Shown here: in pieces, positions 42,394 through 51,254 of the stretch
Layout of the letters: every line of letters starts with the position of its first letter
Position numbering within the stretch: position 1 is the stretch's first letter
From: Namhaeicola litoreus
Lineage (GTDB): Bacteria > Bacteroidota > Bacteroidia > Flavobacteriales > Flavobacteriaceae
Direction: 5' to 3'
Assembly: GCF_042679565.1 (NCBI RefSeq)
Contig: NZ_JBHTMY010000003.1
Coordinates: 124,001-188,000, forward strand
DNA: 64,000 bases
The notes under the pieces: generated by a model
Databases searched by the model: none
Told to the model about the DNA's origin: nothing
What the model saw: the letters and a program-made list of their open reading frames with translations, nothing else
Translations under genes and position numbers: made by a program

Positions 42394-44064
42394 ATGAGAA
42401 AGTTGATTTTTCTATTTCTGTTTGTGCCTGTTTTTAATTTTGCTCAGACAAAATTTCAACCAGACTTAAGCAATCCGAATTCTGCCTTATATACGCATAT
42501 GTATTTTCTGCAGCAGGACACTTATGAACCGGAAAAGGCTGCCTTGGTTATCGCAAAAAAGGAAAAGGGAGACGCCATAGAACTGGCGATTAAACTAAAA
42601 AAGATATACGACGGAAAGGGAATCATGTTGCAATTCTCAAAAATACCAACTGATCCAAACTTCAAAGACACCATAAAAGATCCTTTGAGTGGTTTTGTGA
42701 AAATTGAACAGAAATATTATCCTAATCAAAAGGAATTGCCCTTGGTATATCTGGTTAAATCCGGTAATAAATGGGTGTATTCTGATGAAACAACAGAGAA
42801 TGTCGATAAATTGTACAGTACCATATTCAAGTATGATTTTACCTATTTGGAAAGGGGGTTTCCTGAGATATTTTCAAAGAGTTTTAAAGGGGTTCCCTTA
42901 TGGAAACCTATCGTTTTAATAGGTATAATTGGTATATGTATTCTTATTTTCTATTTGCTTAGATTTCTTATGAATTTGATATTCAAGTTGTTGAATAGAT
43001 TAGTCTTTAAAAGTCAGGCAAATCCCGAAGTGATAGATAATTTAAAAAGGATAAGACGACCCCTTATTTTTATAATCATTATAGAATATTTAAAAAGGAT
43101 TCTGCCTTCTTTACAATTGCTTAGGATTAACAATACCTTGTTCCTATTTTTAAATATTGCCGAGACTGTTTTTTGGGTATTTTTTAGTATCAATTTGTTG
43201 AAATTTGTGGTTTGGTATTATAACAGTAAAAATTTCATCACAGATAACCGCCTTCAGGAACAATTATCACCGATTGTTATTAAGGTCTTGAATAGTTTTA
43301 TAATCCTGGTTGGCTTCTTGCATTTACTTACGCTTTTTGGTGTTGATCCGGCCACGGTTCTCGCCGGTGCATCGATTGGTGGTATTGCTGTAGCCTTCGC
43401 TGCTCAGGATTCGGTGAAGAACTTAATTGGAACTTTTGTCATTTTTCTCGATAAACCCTTCCATATTGGGGATTGGGTCGAGATTGGATCGGTGATTGGA
43501 ACAGTTGAAAAGGTGGGTTTGAGATCTACAGTCATTAGAGCGGCAGACACTTCTGTGTTTCAGATTCCAAACAGTAAAGTTGCGGAAGTAGAAATTAATA
43601 ATAAAGGTTTGAGAATTTATAGAAGATATCAGACAGAATTAGGTATACGTTATGATACACCACCTGAGTTGATACAAGGTTTTGTGAATGGTGTTCGTGA
43701 AATTGTCAAGGCTCATCCTGATACCCGTGATGAATCTTACAATGTGGAATTTACGGGCTTCGCCGATTCGTCACTTTTGATATTGGTCAATGTATATTTT
43801 AAACAACTGGATTGGGGAGAAGAACAGTCTTCTAAGCATCGATTACATATGGCCATTGTAAGATTGGCAAAAGCCTTGGGGGTCGAATTTGCATTTCCTT
43901 CTTCAACATTAATCATCGAACAATTTCCGGAAAAGAAAGGAGCAGATTTAAAATACAACACAAATAAGAAGGTTATCGATAAAGCCATACAAGATTCATT
44001 AAAAGATTTTGAAAACTTTATGAATGATCAAGATAAAAATGTACATGTAGAGTCAGACCATTGA
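42394..44064 (+). CDS. MscS family mechanosensitive channel with periplasmic domain
   Basis: A 556-residue channel. It has a signal peptide (MRKLIFLFLFVPVFNFA before Q) and a soluble periplasmic domain of about 140 residues, which small MscS channels lack. Membrane helices follow at about 171-197, 225-243, 249-275 and 290-312, then the pore helix region GASIGGIAVAFAAQDSVKNLIGTF and the cytoplasmic beta domain with KPFHIGDWVEIG and FQIPNSKVAEVEI. It should open under membrane tension during osmotic downshock. The ATG at 42394 is used because the earlier TTG belongs to the promoter. It is convergent with the DUF4294 gene, one base between stops. Confidence 0.9.
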   Translation: MRKLIFLFLFVPVFNFAQTKFQPDLSNPNSALYTHMYFLQQDTYEPEKAALVIAKKEKGDAIELAIKLKKIYDGKGIMLQFSKIPTDPNFKDTIKDPLSGFVKIEQKYYPNQKELPLVYLVKSGNKWVYSDETTENVDKLYSTIFKYDFTYLERGFPEIFSKSFKGVPLWKPIVLIGIIGICILIFYLLRFLMNLIFKLLNRLVFKSQANPEVIDNLKRIRRPLIFIIIIEYLKRILPSLQLLRINNTLFLFLNIAETVFWVFFSINLLKFVVWYYNSKNFITDNRLQEQLSPIVIKVLNSFIILVGFLHLLTLFGVDPATVLAGASIGGIAVAFAAQDSVKNLIGTFVIFLDKPFHIGDWVEIGSVIGTVEKVGLRSTVIRAADTSVFQIPNSKVAEVEINNKGLRIYRRYQTELGIRYDTPPELIQGFVNGVREIVKAHPDTRDESYNVEFTGFADSSLLILVNVYFKQLDWGEEQSSKHRLHMAIVRLAKALGVEFAFPSSTLIIEQFPEKKGADLKYNTNKKVIDKAIQDSLKDFENFMNDQDKNVHVESDH

Positions 44065-44065
44065 T

Positions 44066-44758
44066 CTACTTGTACTTTTCTATATAGGCATTGATTTCAT
44101 CGTAAAAATTTAACGAAGCCCAATTTTCATTGAGTTGAAAATAGTCTATAGGTATTTTAGCTTCGCGTCTCTCTAAAGAACCATTTGAAAATGAACGATT
44201 TAAAATGTCTTCAATAATAAAATCCAGCGCGTCACTTTCGGGATGATATTCAGATTTTAAATTGAGTTTAAAAAATTTAGCAGAAGAATTGTACCAAAAG
44301 GCTTTCCAATCGCTGCGGTAATCTTTAATTAAATCGTAAAAACTTACTCCGGTTTGCCTATGAATGAGTTTGATCAAAATTCTTCCTTCAGTTCTCGTAA
44401 GTGTTTTTAGCTCATCGGCGAACTCGTTTTCAAAGAATTCCTGCTTCTTTCGAATAAACTTTCTTCGTTTGCGGTTATTGGGTAACTTCGCAATCTCTTC
44501 ATTCAATTCATTAATTTTATCTGAAGCTAAAACCGCATATGGATAGGCTTTTTGAACTTTTTTATAATACCAGTAGTAGTATTTTTTTTCTTTTGTGTCA
44601 TTAAAATTTCTGTTTTTCAGCACGATAACTTCATCCAGATCAATAGTGACCGAATCATTTTCAACACGATACAAATCCTGTGGAAGTATTGTTCTTCCTT
44701 CCTGCGCAAATAGAAGAACAGGAAAAAAAATAAAAAGACTCAAAACAATTTTTTTCAT
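44066..44758 (-). CDS. DUF4294 exported protein
   Basis: A 230-residue protein of the Bacteroidetes-specific DUF4294 family. The ATG at 44758 gives a signal peptide (MKKIVLSLFIFFPVLLFA before QEG). The mature part shows the conserved YYYWYYKKVQKAYPYAVLAS (about residues 58-77), a basic KLPNNRKRRKFIRKKQ helix, and RTEGRILIKLIHRQTGVSFYDLIK with YRSDWKAFWYN. An alternative in-frame start 15 codons upstream would spoil the signal peptide. No function is established. It is a single-gene unit with a TAATTTTG box ahead of it. Confidence 0.85.
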   Translation of the reverse strand: MKKIVLSLFIFFPVLLFAQEGRTILPQDLYRVENDSVTIDLDEVIVLKNRNFNDTKEKKYYYWYYKKVQKAYPYAVLASDKINELNEEIAKLPNNRKRRKFIRKKQEFFENEFADELKTLTRTEGRILIKLIHRQTGVSFYDLIKDYRSDWKAFWYNSSAKFFKLNLKSEYHPESDALDFIIEDILNRSFSNGSLERREAKIPIDYFQLNENWASLNFYDEINAYIEKYK

Positions 44759-44782
44759 GAAAACATAAGGTGTTTCAGGCCA

Positions 44783-44790
44783 CAAAATTA
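44783..44790 (-). promoter_or_regulatory. Promoter -7 box of the DUF4294 gene
   Basis: TAATTTTG on the minus strand, exact TAnnTTTG, 24 bases before the ATG at 44758. It supports that ATG over the start further upstream, which would lie on the wrong side of the box. Confidence 0.6.
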
Positions 44791-44857
44791 CGAATATGAA
44801 CAAGTATAACTACTAAAGTTATGTGAATATTCTTATTTTAGCTAAAAAATATCACAC

Positions 44858-45943
44858 ATGGCAAAACCGACTGTCTTCAAGAAAAAATCTATGGATTTTT
44901 TAGAGAAATATTTAAATAATGCATCGCCGACCGGATATGAATCTGAAGGACAAAAAATTTGGATGAATTATTTAAAACCTTATGTTGATGAGTTTATCAC
45001 AGATCATTATGGAAACTGTGTAGGGGTCATAAATCCTGATGCTTCCTATAAAGTTGTGATAGAAGGCCATGCGGATGAGATTTCTTGGTATGTGAATTAC
45101 ATAACTGAGGATGGATTGATTTATGTGATAAGAAATGGAGGTAGTGATCATATCATCGCGCCATCCAAACGCGTGAATATTCATACGAAAAAAGGAATCG
45201 TGAAAGGGATTTTTGGTTGGCCTGCGATTCATACGCGTACGAAAGACAAAGAAGAAATGCCTAAGATCGATAATATTTTTATTGATGTTGGTTGTCAGAA
45301 AAAAGAAGAAGTAGAAAAATTAGGAGTTCATGTGGGTTGTGTTATTACCTATCCGGATGAATTTATGATTTTGAATGGGCATAATTTTGTTTGTCGGGCG
45401 TTAGACAATAGAATGGGAGGTTTTATGATTGCAGAAGTTGCGAGATTGTTGCATGAGAACAAAAAGAAACTCGATTTTGGCTTGTATATTACCAATGCAG
45501 TGCAGGAAGAAATTGGTTTGAAAGGGGCAGAAATGATTACAGAAACGATAAAGCCCAATTTGGCCATCGTAACAGATGTTTGTCATGATACAACCACACC
45601 GATGATTGATAAGAAAAAAGAAGGTGAAATTAAATCAGGAAAAGGTCCAGTCATTTCTTATGCCCCTTCTGTACAGAATAATGTAAGAGAATTAATTCTT
45701 TCTGTGGCAGAGAAGAATAAGATTCCCTTTCAGCGTTTGGCAGCATCCAGATGGACTGGAACAGATACAGACGCATTTGCCTATTCTAACGGTGGAGTGC
45801 CTTCGGCACTGATTTCATTGCCTTTGCGCTATATGCATACGACAGTTGAGATGGTACACAAAGACGATGTTGAAAATGTTATTAAATTAATCTATGAGAC
45901 CCTTTTGAAAATAGATATGAAGAAAGGATTTAGCTATTTTTGA
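44858..45943 (+). CDS. M42 family metallopeptidase
   Basis: A 361-residue cytosolic aminopeptidase of the M42 (tetrahedral aminopeptidase, FrvX-like) family. Metal ligands and catalytic residues are visible in order: EGHADEISWY, RALDNRMGG, the Glu pair VQEEIGLKGAE, the VTDVCHDTT aspartate, and the C-terminal LRYMHTTVEM histidine. These are the dizinc site of the family. It removes N-terminal residues from peptides. A one-mismatch box TATTTTAG at 44834-44841 may be its promoter. Its stop overlaps the upstream region of the next gene, which starts 30 bases later, so the two may be cotranscribed. Confidence 0.92.
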   Translation: MAKPTVFKKKSMDFLEKYLNNASPTGYESEGQKIWMNYLKPYVDEFITDHYGNCVGVINPDASYKVVIEGHADEISWYVNYITEDGLIYVIRNGGSDHIIAPSKRVNIHTKKGIVKGIFGWPAIHTRTKDKEEMPKIDNIFIDVGCQKKEEVEKLGVHVGCVITYPDEFMILNGHNFVCRALDNRMGGFMIAEVARLLHENKKKLDFGLYITNAVQEEIGLKGAEMITETIKPNLAIVTDVCHDTTTPMIDKKKEGEIKSGKGPVISYAPSVQNNVRELILSVAEKNKIPFQRLAASRWTGTDTDAFAYSNGGVPSALISLPLRYMHTTVEMVHKDDVENVIKLIYETLLKIDMKKGFSYF

Positions 45944-45972
45944 TTAGGACCAAACAGAGAAAAACCATACCT

Positions 45973-47583
45973 ATGAAACACTTTTATATATTTCGCTTTT
46001 ACATTGCAATTTTGTTTCTGTTGAGTTCCATTTGTCTCTCGGCTCAAGAAAGCGCTGCATTAAGAGCAATTTTAGAGCAAGAAGGCAGTTCAATTGTACT
46101 TTCAAATGGAACCAATTTGATTTCAAAACGAGTTATTCCTACCTTTTACAATGGTCAGGAATACCGGTTAATGTGGACCGAGGAAGAGAATCGAGAAAGC
46201 CTATTGAATAATATCAGAGCTTCAGACGATGAGGGTTTAAATCCAGAGGACTATCATCTCAAAGAGATTGAAACGTTGGCAGCATTGAATTACAGCAAAC
46301 TCGAGGAGCAGAAAAAGGCAGAGCTAGATTTGATTTTTTCGGATGCGTTCATTCAATTGGGAGCACATTTAAACTCTGGAAAAGTAGATCAATCCGATCT
46401 TGATTATGAATGGAATGTTGAAAGAAACCCATTACCCTACAGTCCTGATAGCTTAATAGCAGTTACTTTGCATAATAAGAACATAAGTAAGTTATTGGAA
46501 AGTTTAAAGCCTCAAACGTATTTATACCACGAGTTAAAGGCTGCATTAAGAGAATATAAAAATTTAGCCCTGAGAGGAGGATGGCCAAAAATGTCAGAAG
46601 GTGAAACTTTAAAGAAGGGAATGAGCGGTGAACGTGTGCTTGAGTTGAGGAATTATTTAGCTGCAACGGGTGATTTAAATAATTCAAAAGGAAATTTAGA
46701 CCTTTTTGATGACGAATTGGAAAATGCAGTAAAGAAATTTCAAGAAAGATTTAGCTTGACCCAGGATGGTGTTGTAGGAAAAGGTGTGCTGGCTGAAATG
46801 AATGTGTCTGTTGAAAATAGAATTGATCAAATTAGGGTAAATTTAGAAAGATCTCGCTGGGTGCTGCATGACTTAAACGATGATTTTTTGGTTGTAAATG
46901 TTGCTGGTTTCTATCTTCGCAGAATTACCAATGGGAAAAGCGTATTTTATTCTCGCGTTATCGTTGGTAAAAACCAACACAAATCCCCTGTTTTTAAAGA
47001 TGAAATGGAGTTTGTAGATCTCAATCCAACATGGACAATACCGTATTCTATTGCTACGAATGAGACTCTACCTAAAATGAAAAATAATCCAAATTATTTA
47101 GCTTCCCAAAACATTTTGATTTATGATAAAGGTGGTCATTTGGTTAATCCGGCTAACTTGGATCTCAATCAATATTCAAAAGGCAATTTTCCATTTACTT
47201 TGGTTCAACAACCGGGCGCTCACAATGCTTTAGGAGAAGTGAAATTTATGTTTCCGAACAAATATGCAATTTATCTTCACGATACTCCGTCCAGGAGTTT
47301 ATTTGAAAAACAAGATAGAGCCTTTAGTCACGGATGCATTAGATTAGATGATAAGTGGGGTTTATTTTTGAACTTGTTAGGAGATAAGGGCTGGACTCAG
47401 GAAAAAATTGACGAAGTCATTAAATCACGCAAGACAACGAGAATAAAATTAGATAAACCAATAGATATTTATATTTTGTATTGGACAGCCTCTGTAGATG
47501 AAAATAATAAAGTGATTTTTATTCGAGATGTATACAAGAGAGATTCTGATGTATTGAAAGCATTAAATAAACCACTGAGTTAA
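45973..47583 (+). CDS. YcbB-type murein L,D-transpeptidase
   Basis: A 536-residue exported L,D-transpeptidase, which makes 3-3 cross-links in peptidoglycan. The ATG at 45973 gives a signal peptide ending LSSICLSA before QES; an in-frame TTG eleven codons earlier overlaps the previous stop. Order of parts: an N-terminal scaffold (about 25-210), a peptidoglycan-binding helix bundle with LKKGMSGERVLELRNYL and FQERFSLTQDGVVGKG (about 212-275), and a YkuD catalytic domain with YAIYLHDTPSRSLF and SHGCIRLDD, whose Cys is the nucleophile. Domain set and length match YcbB/LdtD. It is convergent with the Ppx/GppA gene, three bases apart. Confidence 0.93.
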   Translation: MKHFYIFRFYIAILFLLSSICLSAQESAALRAILEQEGSSIVLSNGTNLISKRVIPTFYNGQEYRLMWTEEENRESLLNNIRASDDEGLNPEDYHLKEIETLAALNYSKLEEQKKAELDLIFSDAFIQLGAHLNSGKVDQSDLDYEWNVERNPLPYSPDSLIAVTLHNKNISKLLESLKPQTYLYHELKAALREYKNLALRGGWPKMSEGETLKKGMSGERVLELRNYLAATGDLNNSKGNLDLFDDELENAVKKFQERFSLTQDGVVGKGVLAEMNVSVENRIDQIRVNLERSRWVLHDLNDDFLVVNVAGFYLRRITNGKSVFYSRVIVGKNQHKSPVFKDEMEFVDLNPTWTIPYSIATNETLPKMKNNPNYLASQNILIYDKGGHLVNPANLDLNQYSKGNFPFTLVQQPGAHNALGEVKFMFPNKYAIYLHDTPSRSLFEKQDRAFSHGCIRLDDKWGLFLNLLGDKGWTQEKIDEVIKSRKTTRIKLDKPIDIYILYWTASVDENNKVIFIRDVYKRDSDVLKALNKPLS

Positions 47584-47586
47584 TGA

Positions 47587-48477
47587 TCAACTCAGTTTAT
47601 TGGCATATAATCCTCTGATAATGCCATCAGATAATCCAAATTTAGGCACGTAAATTTTGGTAGCCTGGCACCATTGCAAGGCATTGAGATATATTTTTGC
47701 CGCGGGTACGATGACATCTGCCCTGTCAGGATTGAGGTCTAATTTACTGATTCTTTCCTCATAGGTCATGTTAGATAAAAAATTGTAATAATTTTCTAAA
47801 TATTTGATATCTAAATATTTGCCTGGAAGTTTTCCAGACATTTTATAAAGTTTGTTGATATTTCCCCCTGAGCCTATAAGTGATAAGTTTTTAAGTGAAG
47901 AACTATTCTCTTTGATCCAATCTTCGGCCTCAGACCAAGTATTTTGATCTACTTTTCCATCTAAAATCCTGACTGTACCTAAGGGAAAAGATCTAGCGTT
48001 TATTTTTTTTCCTTTTGAGAAAAAAGTAAACTCTGTACTACCACCTCCTACGTCCACATAAAGATAAGACCGATTGCTTTTTAAGAGGGTGTGTAATTCT
48101 GTATATGAAATAATTTCTGCTTCTTTTTGGCCGTCTATTACTTCAATTTTTATTTGTGAGTTTTCAAAAATTCTCTTCACAGCACTTTTGCTGTTTTTTG
48201 CTTCTCGCATGGCGGAAGTAGCACAGGCTTTAAATTTTTCTACGCCATAAACACGCATGATCAATCTAAATGAGTTCATAGCGTCTGACATTCTTTGGAT
48301 GTTTTTTTCAGATATTTTACCTGTATTAAAGACATCTTCACCTAAACGAATAGGTACGCGGATGAGCGCAGATTTTTTGAATTCAGTTTGGTTTTCGTCG
48401 AATTCAATGATGTTAGAAATGAGCAAGCGGACACCATTTGATCCAATATCGATCGCCCCATATTTCCTGATGAACAT
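47587..48477 (-). CDS. Ppx/GppA phosphatase family protein
   Basis: A 296-residue member of the ASKHA-fold exopolyphosphatase/guanosine pentaphosphatase family. YGAIDIGSNGVRLLISN (residues 6-22) is the first phosphate loop and YVDVGGGSTEFTFF (about 137-150) the second. It lacks the C-terminal HD-like domain of the 500-residue enzymes, so it is the short form. Polyphosphate or (p)ppGpp breakdown is the family activity. It starts exactly where the SixA stop ends (zero bases between), so both are translated from one mRNA. Confidence 0.88.
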   Translation of the reverse strand: MFIRKYGAIDIGSNGVRLLISNIIEFDENQTEFKKSALIRVPIRLGEDVFNTGKISEKNIQRMSDAMNSFRLIMRVYGVEKFKACATSAMREAKNSKSAVKRIFENSQIKIEVIDGQKEAEIISYTELHTLLKSNRSYLYVDVGGGSTEFTFFSKGKKINARSFPLGTVRILDGKVDQNTWSEAEDWIKENSSSLKNLSLIGSGGNINKLYKMSGKLPGKYLDIKYLENYYNFLSNMTYEERISKLDLNPDRADVIVPAAKIYLNALQWCQATKIYVPKFGLSDGIIRGLYANKLS

Positions 48478-48972
48478 TTAATTGGATTTATAAAATTTAG
48501 GAAATTCTGTGAGAATAGTTTTTCCTTTTTTGATATTTTTCCAATGATCTGTTTTGAAACTGATCCCTACTACGCCGCAAGTTGGTACATGATCCAACTC
48601 TTTGTCGCCAAATTTATTCACAAAATCACTTATACCGTGATCGTGACTAAAAATGATGGCACTGTTAAAACTATCGTCCAAAGCTTTAACGGTTTTAATC
48701 AAATAACCATCGCTAAAATTGTAGAGAGATTTATTTATTTTAAGGTAAGCCAGAGGATAATCAAAAGTGTAACTGAAAATCATTGCCGTATGCAATGCGC
48801 GGTTCGCACAACTGGAAACAAATACAGAAGGTGTATCAATCTTCTTCCTTAAAGCTTCAGAAACAAGATAAGCATCATTAATACCGCGCTTTTTTAAAGG
48901 TCGATCAATATCTTTAATCCCTTCATATTCCCACGAAGATTTTGCGTGACGAACAATATAAATTGTTTTCAT
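48478..48972 (-). CDS. sixA: SixA-like histidine phosphatase
   Basis: A 164-residue member of the histidine phosphatase superfamily: TIYIVRHAKSSWEYEG (residues 3-18) holds the catalytic RHA, DRPLKKRGINDAYLV follows, and a second histidine is in IIFSHDHGISDFV. SixA removes phosphate from phosphohistidine on signalling proteins. It precedes the Ppx/GppA gene with no gap, a pairing that may link phosphoryl metabolism. An exact TATATTTG box is 19 bases ahead. Confidence 0.85.
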   Translation of the reverse strand: MKTIYIVRHAKSSWEYEGIKDIDRPLKKRGINDAYLVSEALRKKIDTPSVFVSSCANRALHTAMIFSYTFDYPLAYLKINKSLYNFSDGYLIKTVKALDDSFNSAIIFSHDHGISDFVNKFGDKELDHVPTCGVVGISFKTDHWKNIKKGKTILTEFPKFYKSN

Positions 48973-48991
48973 TTTAACGTATAAGGTTTAT

Positions 48992-48999
48992 CAAATATA
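48992..48999 (-). promoter_or_regulatory. Promoter -7 box of sixA-ppx
   Basis: TATATTTG on the minus strand, exact TAnnTTTG, 19 bases before the SixA ATG. No TTG at the -33 position. Confidence 0.55.
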
Positions 49000-49044
49000 A
49001 TTTTTTTGATTTTTTGAAGAAAGAAATCATACATTAAATTCAAT

Positions 49045-49692
49045 TTAAGGTGCTAATCTCTCTATTTTCCAATTGTAATCTTCTTGCAGTTCAAATCGTA
49101 TTCTGTCATGCATCCGGTTTGGCCTGCCTTGCCAAAACTCAATAGAAATTGGCCTTACCAAGAAACCTCCCCAATGCGGAGGTCTGGGAATTTCTTTGTT
49201 TTCATATTTCTTTCCGTAAAAAAGTAATTTTTTATCCAGTTCTTCGCGCGAGGCAACAACTTTACTTTGGTCTGAGGCCCAGGCGCCCAGTTTACTACCA
49301 GTTGGACGAGTTTCAAAATATCCGTCTGATAAATTAGGAGCAATTTTTTCGGCTTCACCTTTAATAATGATCTGTCTCTCTAAACCTTCCCAGAAAAAAG
49401 ACAAGCAGACTTTTGGATTGTTTTCTATTGCTTTCCCTTTTTCTGAAGTATAGTTAGTGTAAAAAATAAATCCTTCCCAAGTGAATCTTTTGAGTAAAAC
49501 AACGCGAGTTTTCGGAAAACCATCTAGTCCTAAGGTTGAAATATGCATCGCATTTGATTCTTTTATCCCATCAAACTGTTCCGCTTCTATATACCATTTT
49601 TGAAAAAGCTCCATGGGATTTTCTGAAATATTTTCTATCAATAATTCATCCTTATTGTAGTTCATCCGATAATGGCTCAAATCTTTTTCCAT
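49045..49692 (-). CDS. pdxH: Pyridoxamine 5-prime-phosphate oxidase
   Basis: PdxH oxidises pyridoxamine or pyridoxine phosphate to PLP with FMN. The 215-residue product matches throughout: LSHYRMNYNKDELL near the start, TRVVLLKRFTWEGFIFYTNY, the FMN contacts ENNPKVCLSFFWEGLERQI, the ASDQSKVVASREEL loop, and the C-terminal PPHWGGFLVRPISIEFWQGR and R-L-A-P end. The ATG at 49692 is chosen over a TTG one codon earlier. It begins seven bases after the symporter stop, so it is second in that operon. Confidence 0.95.
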   Translation of the reverse strand: MEKDLSHYRMNYNKDELLIENISENPMELFQKWYIEAEQFDGIKESNAMHISTLGLDGFPKTRVVLLKRFTWEGFIFYTNYTSEKGKAIENNPKVCLSFFWEGLERQIIIKGEAEKIAPNLSDGYFETRPTGSKLGAWASDQSKVVASREELDKKLLFYGKKYENKEIPRPPHWGGFLVRPISIEFWQGRPNRMHDRIRFELQEDYNWKIERLAP

Positions 49693-49699
49693 CAATTTA

Positions 49700-51163
49700 T
49701 TATTCTTTTTTTGGCTCAGTAATCAAAAATAAACTTAAAAAAGTAAATAGTCCGTTGAATATTAAAATTTCATATCCAAATTGATAGCCTGGTAAAAAAA
49801 CTTCAATATTGTTGTTGATATAATAAGTGAACAGGATAGAAAGTATGCAAATGATAGGTAAGTATTTTTCTTTGATCATTTTTTTTGTGAGTAAACCGAA
49901 GGCGAATAAACCTAACAAAGGACCGTAGGTATATGAAGCAACAGTGAGTAAACTGCTTATAACGTTATCTTTAAGTAAGTATTTGTAACTTATAATAATT
50001 AGGACAAGCATTATCGATAGTAAGAAGTGAATTCGCTTTCTTACTTTTTTTGAAATGGCTTTCTTTTCGTCAAACCGCATTATATCTATGCTAAATGAGG
50101 TGGTTAAAGAGGTCAAAGCACTATCGGCACTAGAATAGGCTGCAGCAATTAAGCCAACTATAAAAAGTATAGCGATGGTAAGCCCAAGACTGCCATTAAG
50201 TGCAATTTCAGGATAGAGCAAATCGGTTTTGATATTTCCATTCATTTCAGGAATGGCTATACCCATTTTTTCGGCATACATAAAAAGCAAGGCGCCTAAA
50301 AAAAGGAAAAGAAAATTAATTAAAATAAGAACAAAGCCTAAAGAAACAACATTCCATTGTGCCTCTTTCGTATTTTTACAAGTCAGATTTTTTTGCATAT
50401 TATCCTGGTCCAAACCTGTCATGGCTATGGCGATAAACATTCCTCCAAACACAGATTTAAGCAAGTATTTACGATCATGCCAGTCATTCCAAAAAAACAA
50501 TTGACTGTATGATTGATAAGATTCTGTTTTTATGATTTCTAAAAAAGACAGATTTAGTTTGTCAAGAATAATAACGATAGATCCAACAAGAGCAAGAAGC
50601 ATAAAAATGGTTTGCACAACATCTGTATAAACAATGGTTTTTATTCCACTTTTAAAGGTATAGAGCCAAATCAAAAAAACGGAAACAACTACGGTTATTT
50701 CGAAAGGAACTTTCCATGCGTCTAAAATAAAATACTGTAATACAGAGGCCACTAAAAAGAGTCGAAATGAAGCGATGAGCATTCTCGAAATAAAGAAAAA
50801 TATGGCACCTGTTTTTTGACTGATCAGTCCAAATCGTTGTAATAGATATTCGTAAATAGAGGTGATGTTTAAGCTGTAATACAAGGGGATCAAAACAATG
50901 GCAATCACAAAATAACCTAACAAATAACCGAAAACAATTTGCATGTAACTAAACTGTGTACTTTGAACCCATCCAGGTACAGAAATAAAGGTAACACCAG
51001 AGAGAGAAGCGCCTATCATTCCAAAAGCAACCATGTACCATTTTGATTTCTTAGAAGCTTTAAAAAATGCCAGATTGCTATCGTCTTTACTTGTCAACCA
51101 TGAAATAAAAATGATTAAAGCGAAGTAGGATAAAATGATCAGAATGAGCTGTAAAGGACGCAT
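49700..51163 (-). CDS. Sodium:solute symporter
   Basis: A 487-residue membrane transporter of the SSS (SLC5-like) family with about 13 helices. It opens LILIILSYFALIIFISW, has GMIGASLSGVTFISVPGW (about residues 52-69) and the family stretch IVGLIAAAYSSADSALTSLTTS (about 335-356), which contains the Na2-site serines. Substrate (sugar, amino acid, sialic acid or other) cannot be told. It is first in an operon with pdxH, which may point to a vitamin B6-related solute, but the link is only positional. Confidence 0.88.
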   Translation of the reverse strand: MRPLQLILIILSYFALIIFISWLTSKDDSNLAFFKASKKSKWYMVAFGMIGASLSGVTFISVPGWVQSTQFSYMQIVFGYLLGYFVIAIVLIPLYYSLNITSIYEYLLQRFGLISQKTGAIFFFISRMLIASFRLFLVASVLQYFILDAWKVPFEITVVVSVFLIWLYTFKSGIKTIVYTDVVQTIFMLLALVGSIVIILDKLNLSFLEIIKTESYQSYSQLFFWNDWHDRKYLLKSVFGGMFIAIAMTGLDQDNMQKNLTCKNTKEAQWNVVSLGFVLILINFLFLFLGALLFMYAEKMGIAIPEMNGNIKTDLLYPEIALNGSLGLTIAILFIVGLIAAAYSSADSALTSLTTSFSIDIMRFDEKKAISKKVRKRIHFLLSIMLVLIIISYKYLLKDNVISSLLTVASYTYGPLLGLFAFGLLTKKMIKEKYLPIICILSILFTYYINNNIEVFLPGYQFGYEILIFNGLFTFLSLFLITEPKKE

Positions 51164-51197
51164 TATTCGATTGGAAAATGTAGGTGATTAAAAAAAG

Positions 51198-51205
51198 CAA
51201 AGATA
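51198..51205 (-). promoter_or_regulatory. Promoter -7 box of the symporter-pdxH operon
   Basis: TATCTTTG on the minus strand, exact TAnnTTTG, 34 bases before the symporter ATG. It is a few bases from the -33 element of the opposite promoter, so the two transcripts share one compact divergent control region. Confidence 0.55.
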
Positions 51206-51209
51206 CCTT

Positions 51210-51238
51210 TTGCTGCAAATATTAATCCCTTATATTTG
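51210..51238 (+). promoter_or_regulatory. Promoter of the acyltransferase gene (TTG-N18-TATATTTG)
   Basis: TTG at 51210-51212 and TATATTTG at 51231-51238 with an 18-base spacer, 16 bases before the ATG at 51255. Both elements of the Bacteroidetes promoter are present. Confidence 0.75.
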
Positions 51239-51254
51239 AATAAAATTTTTTATA

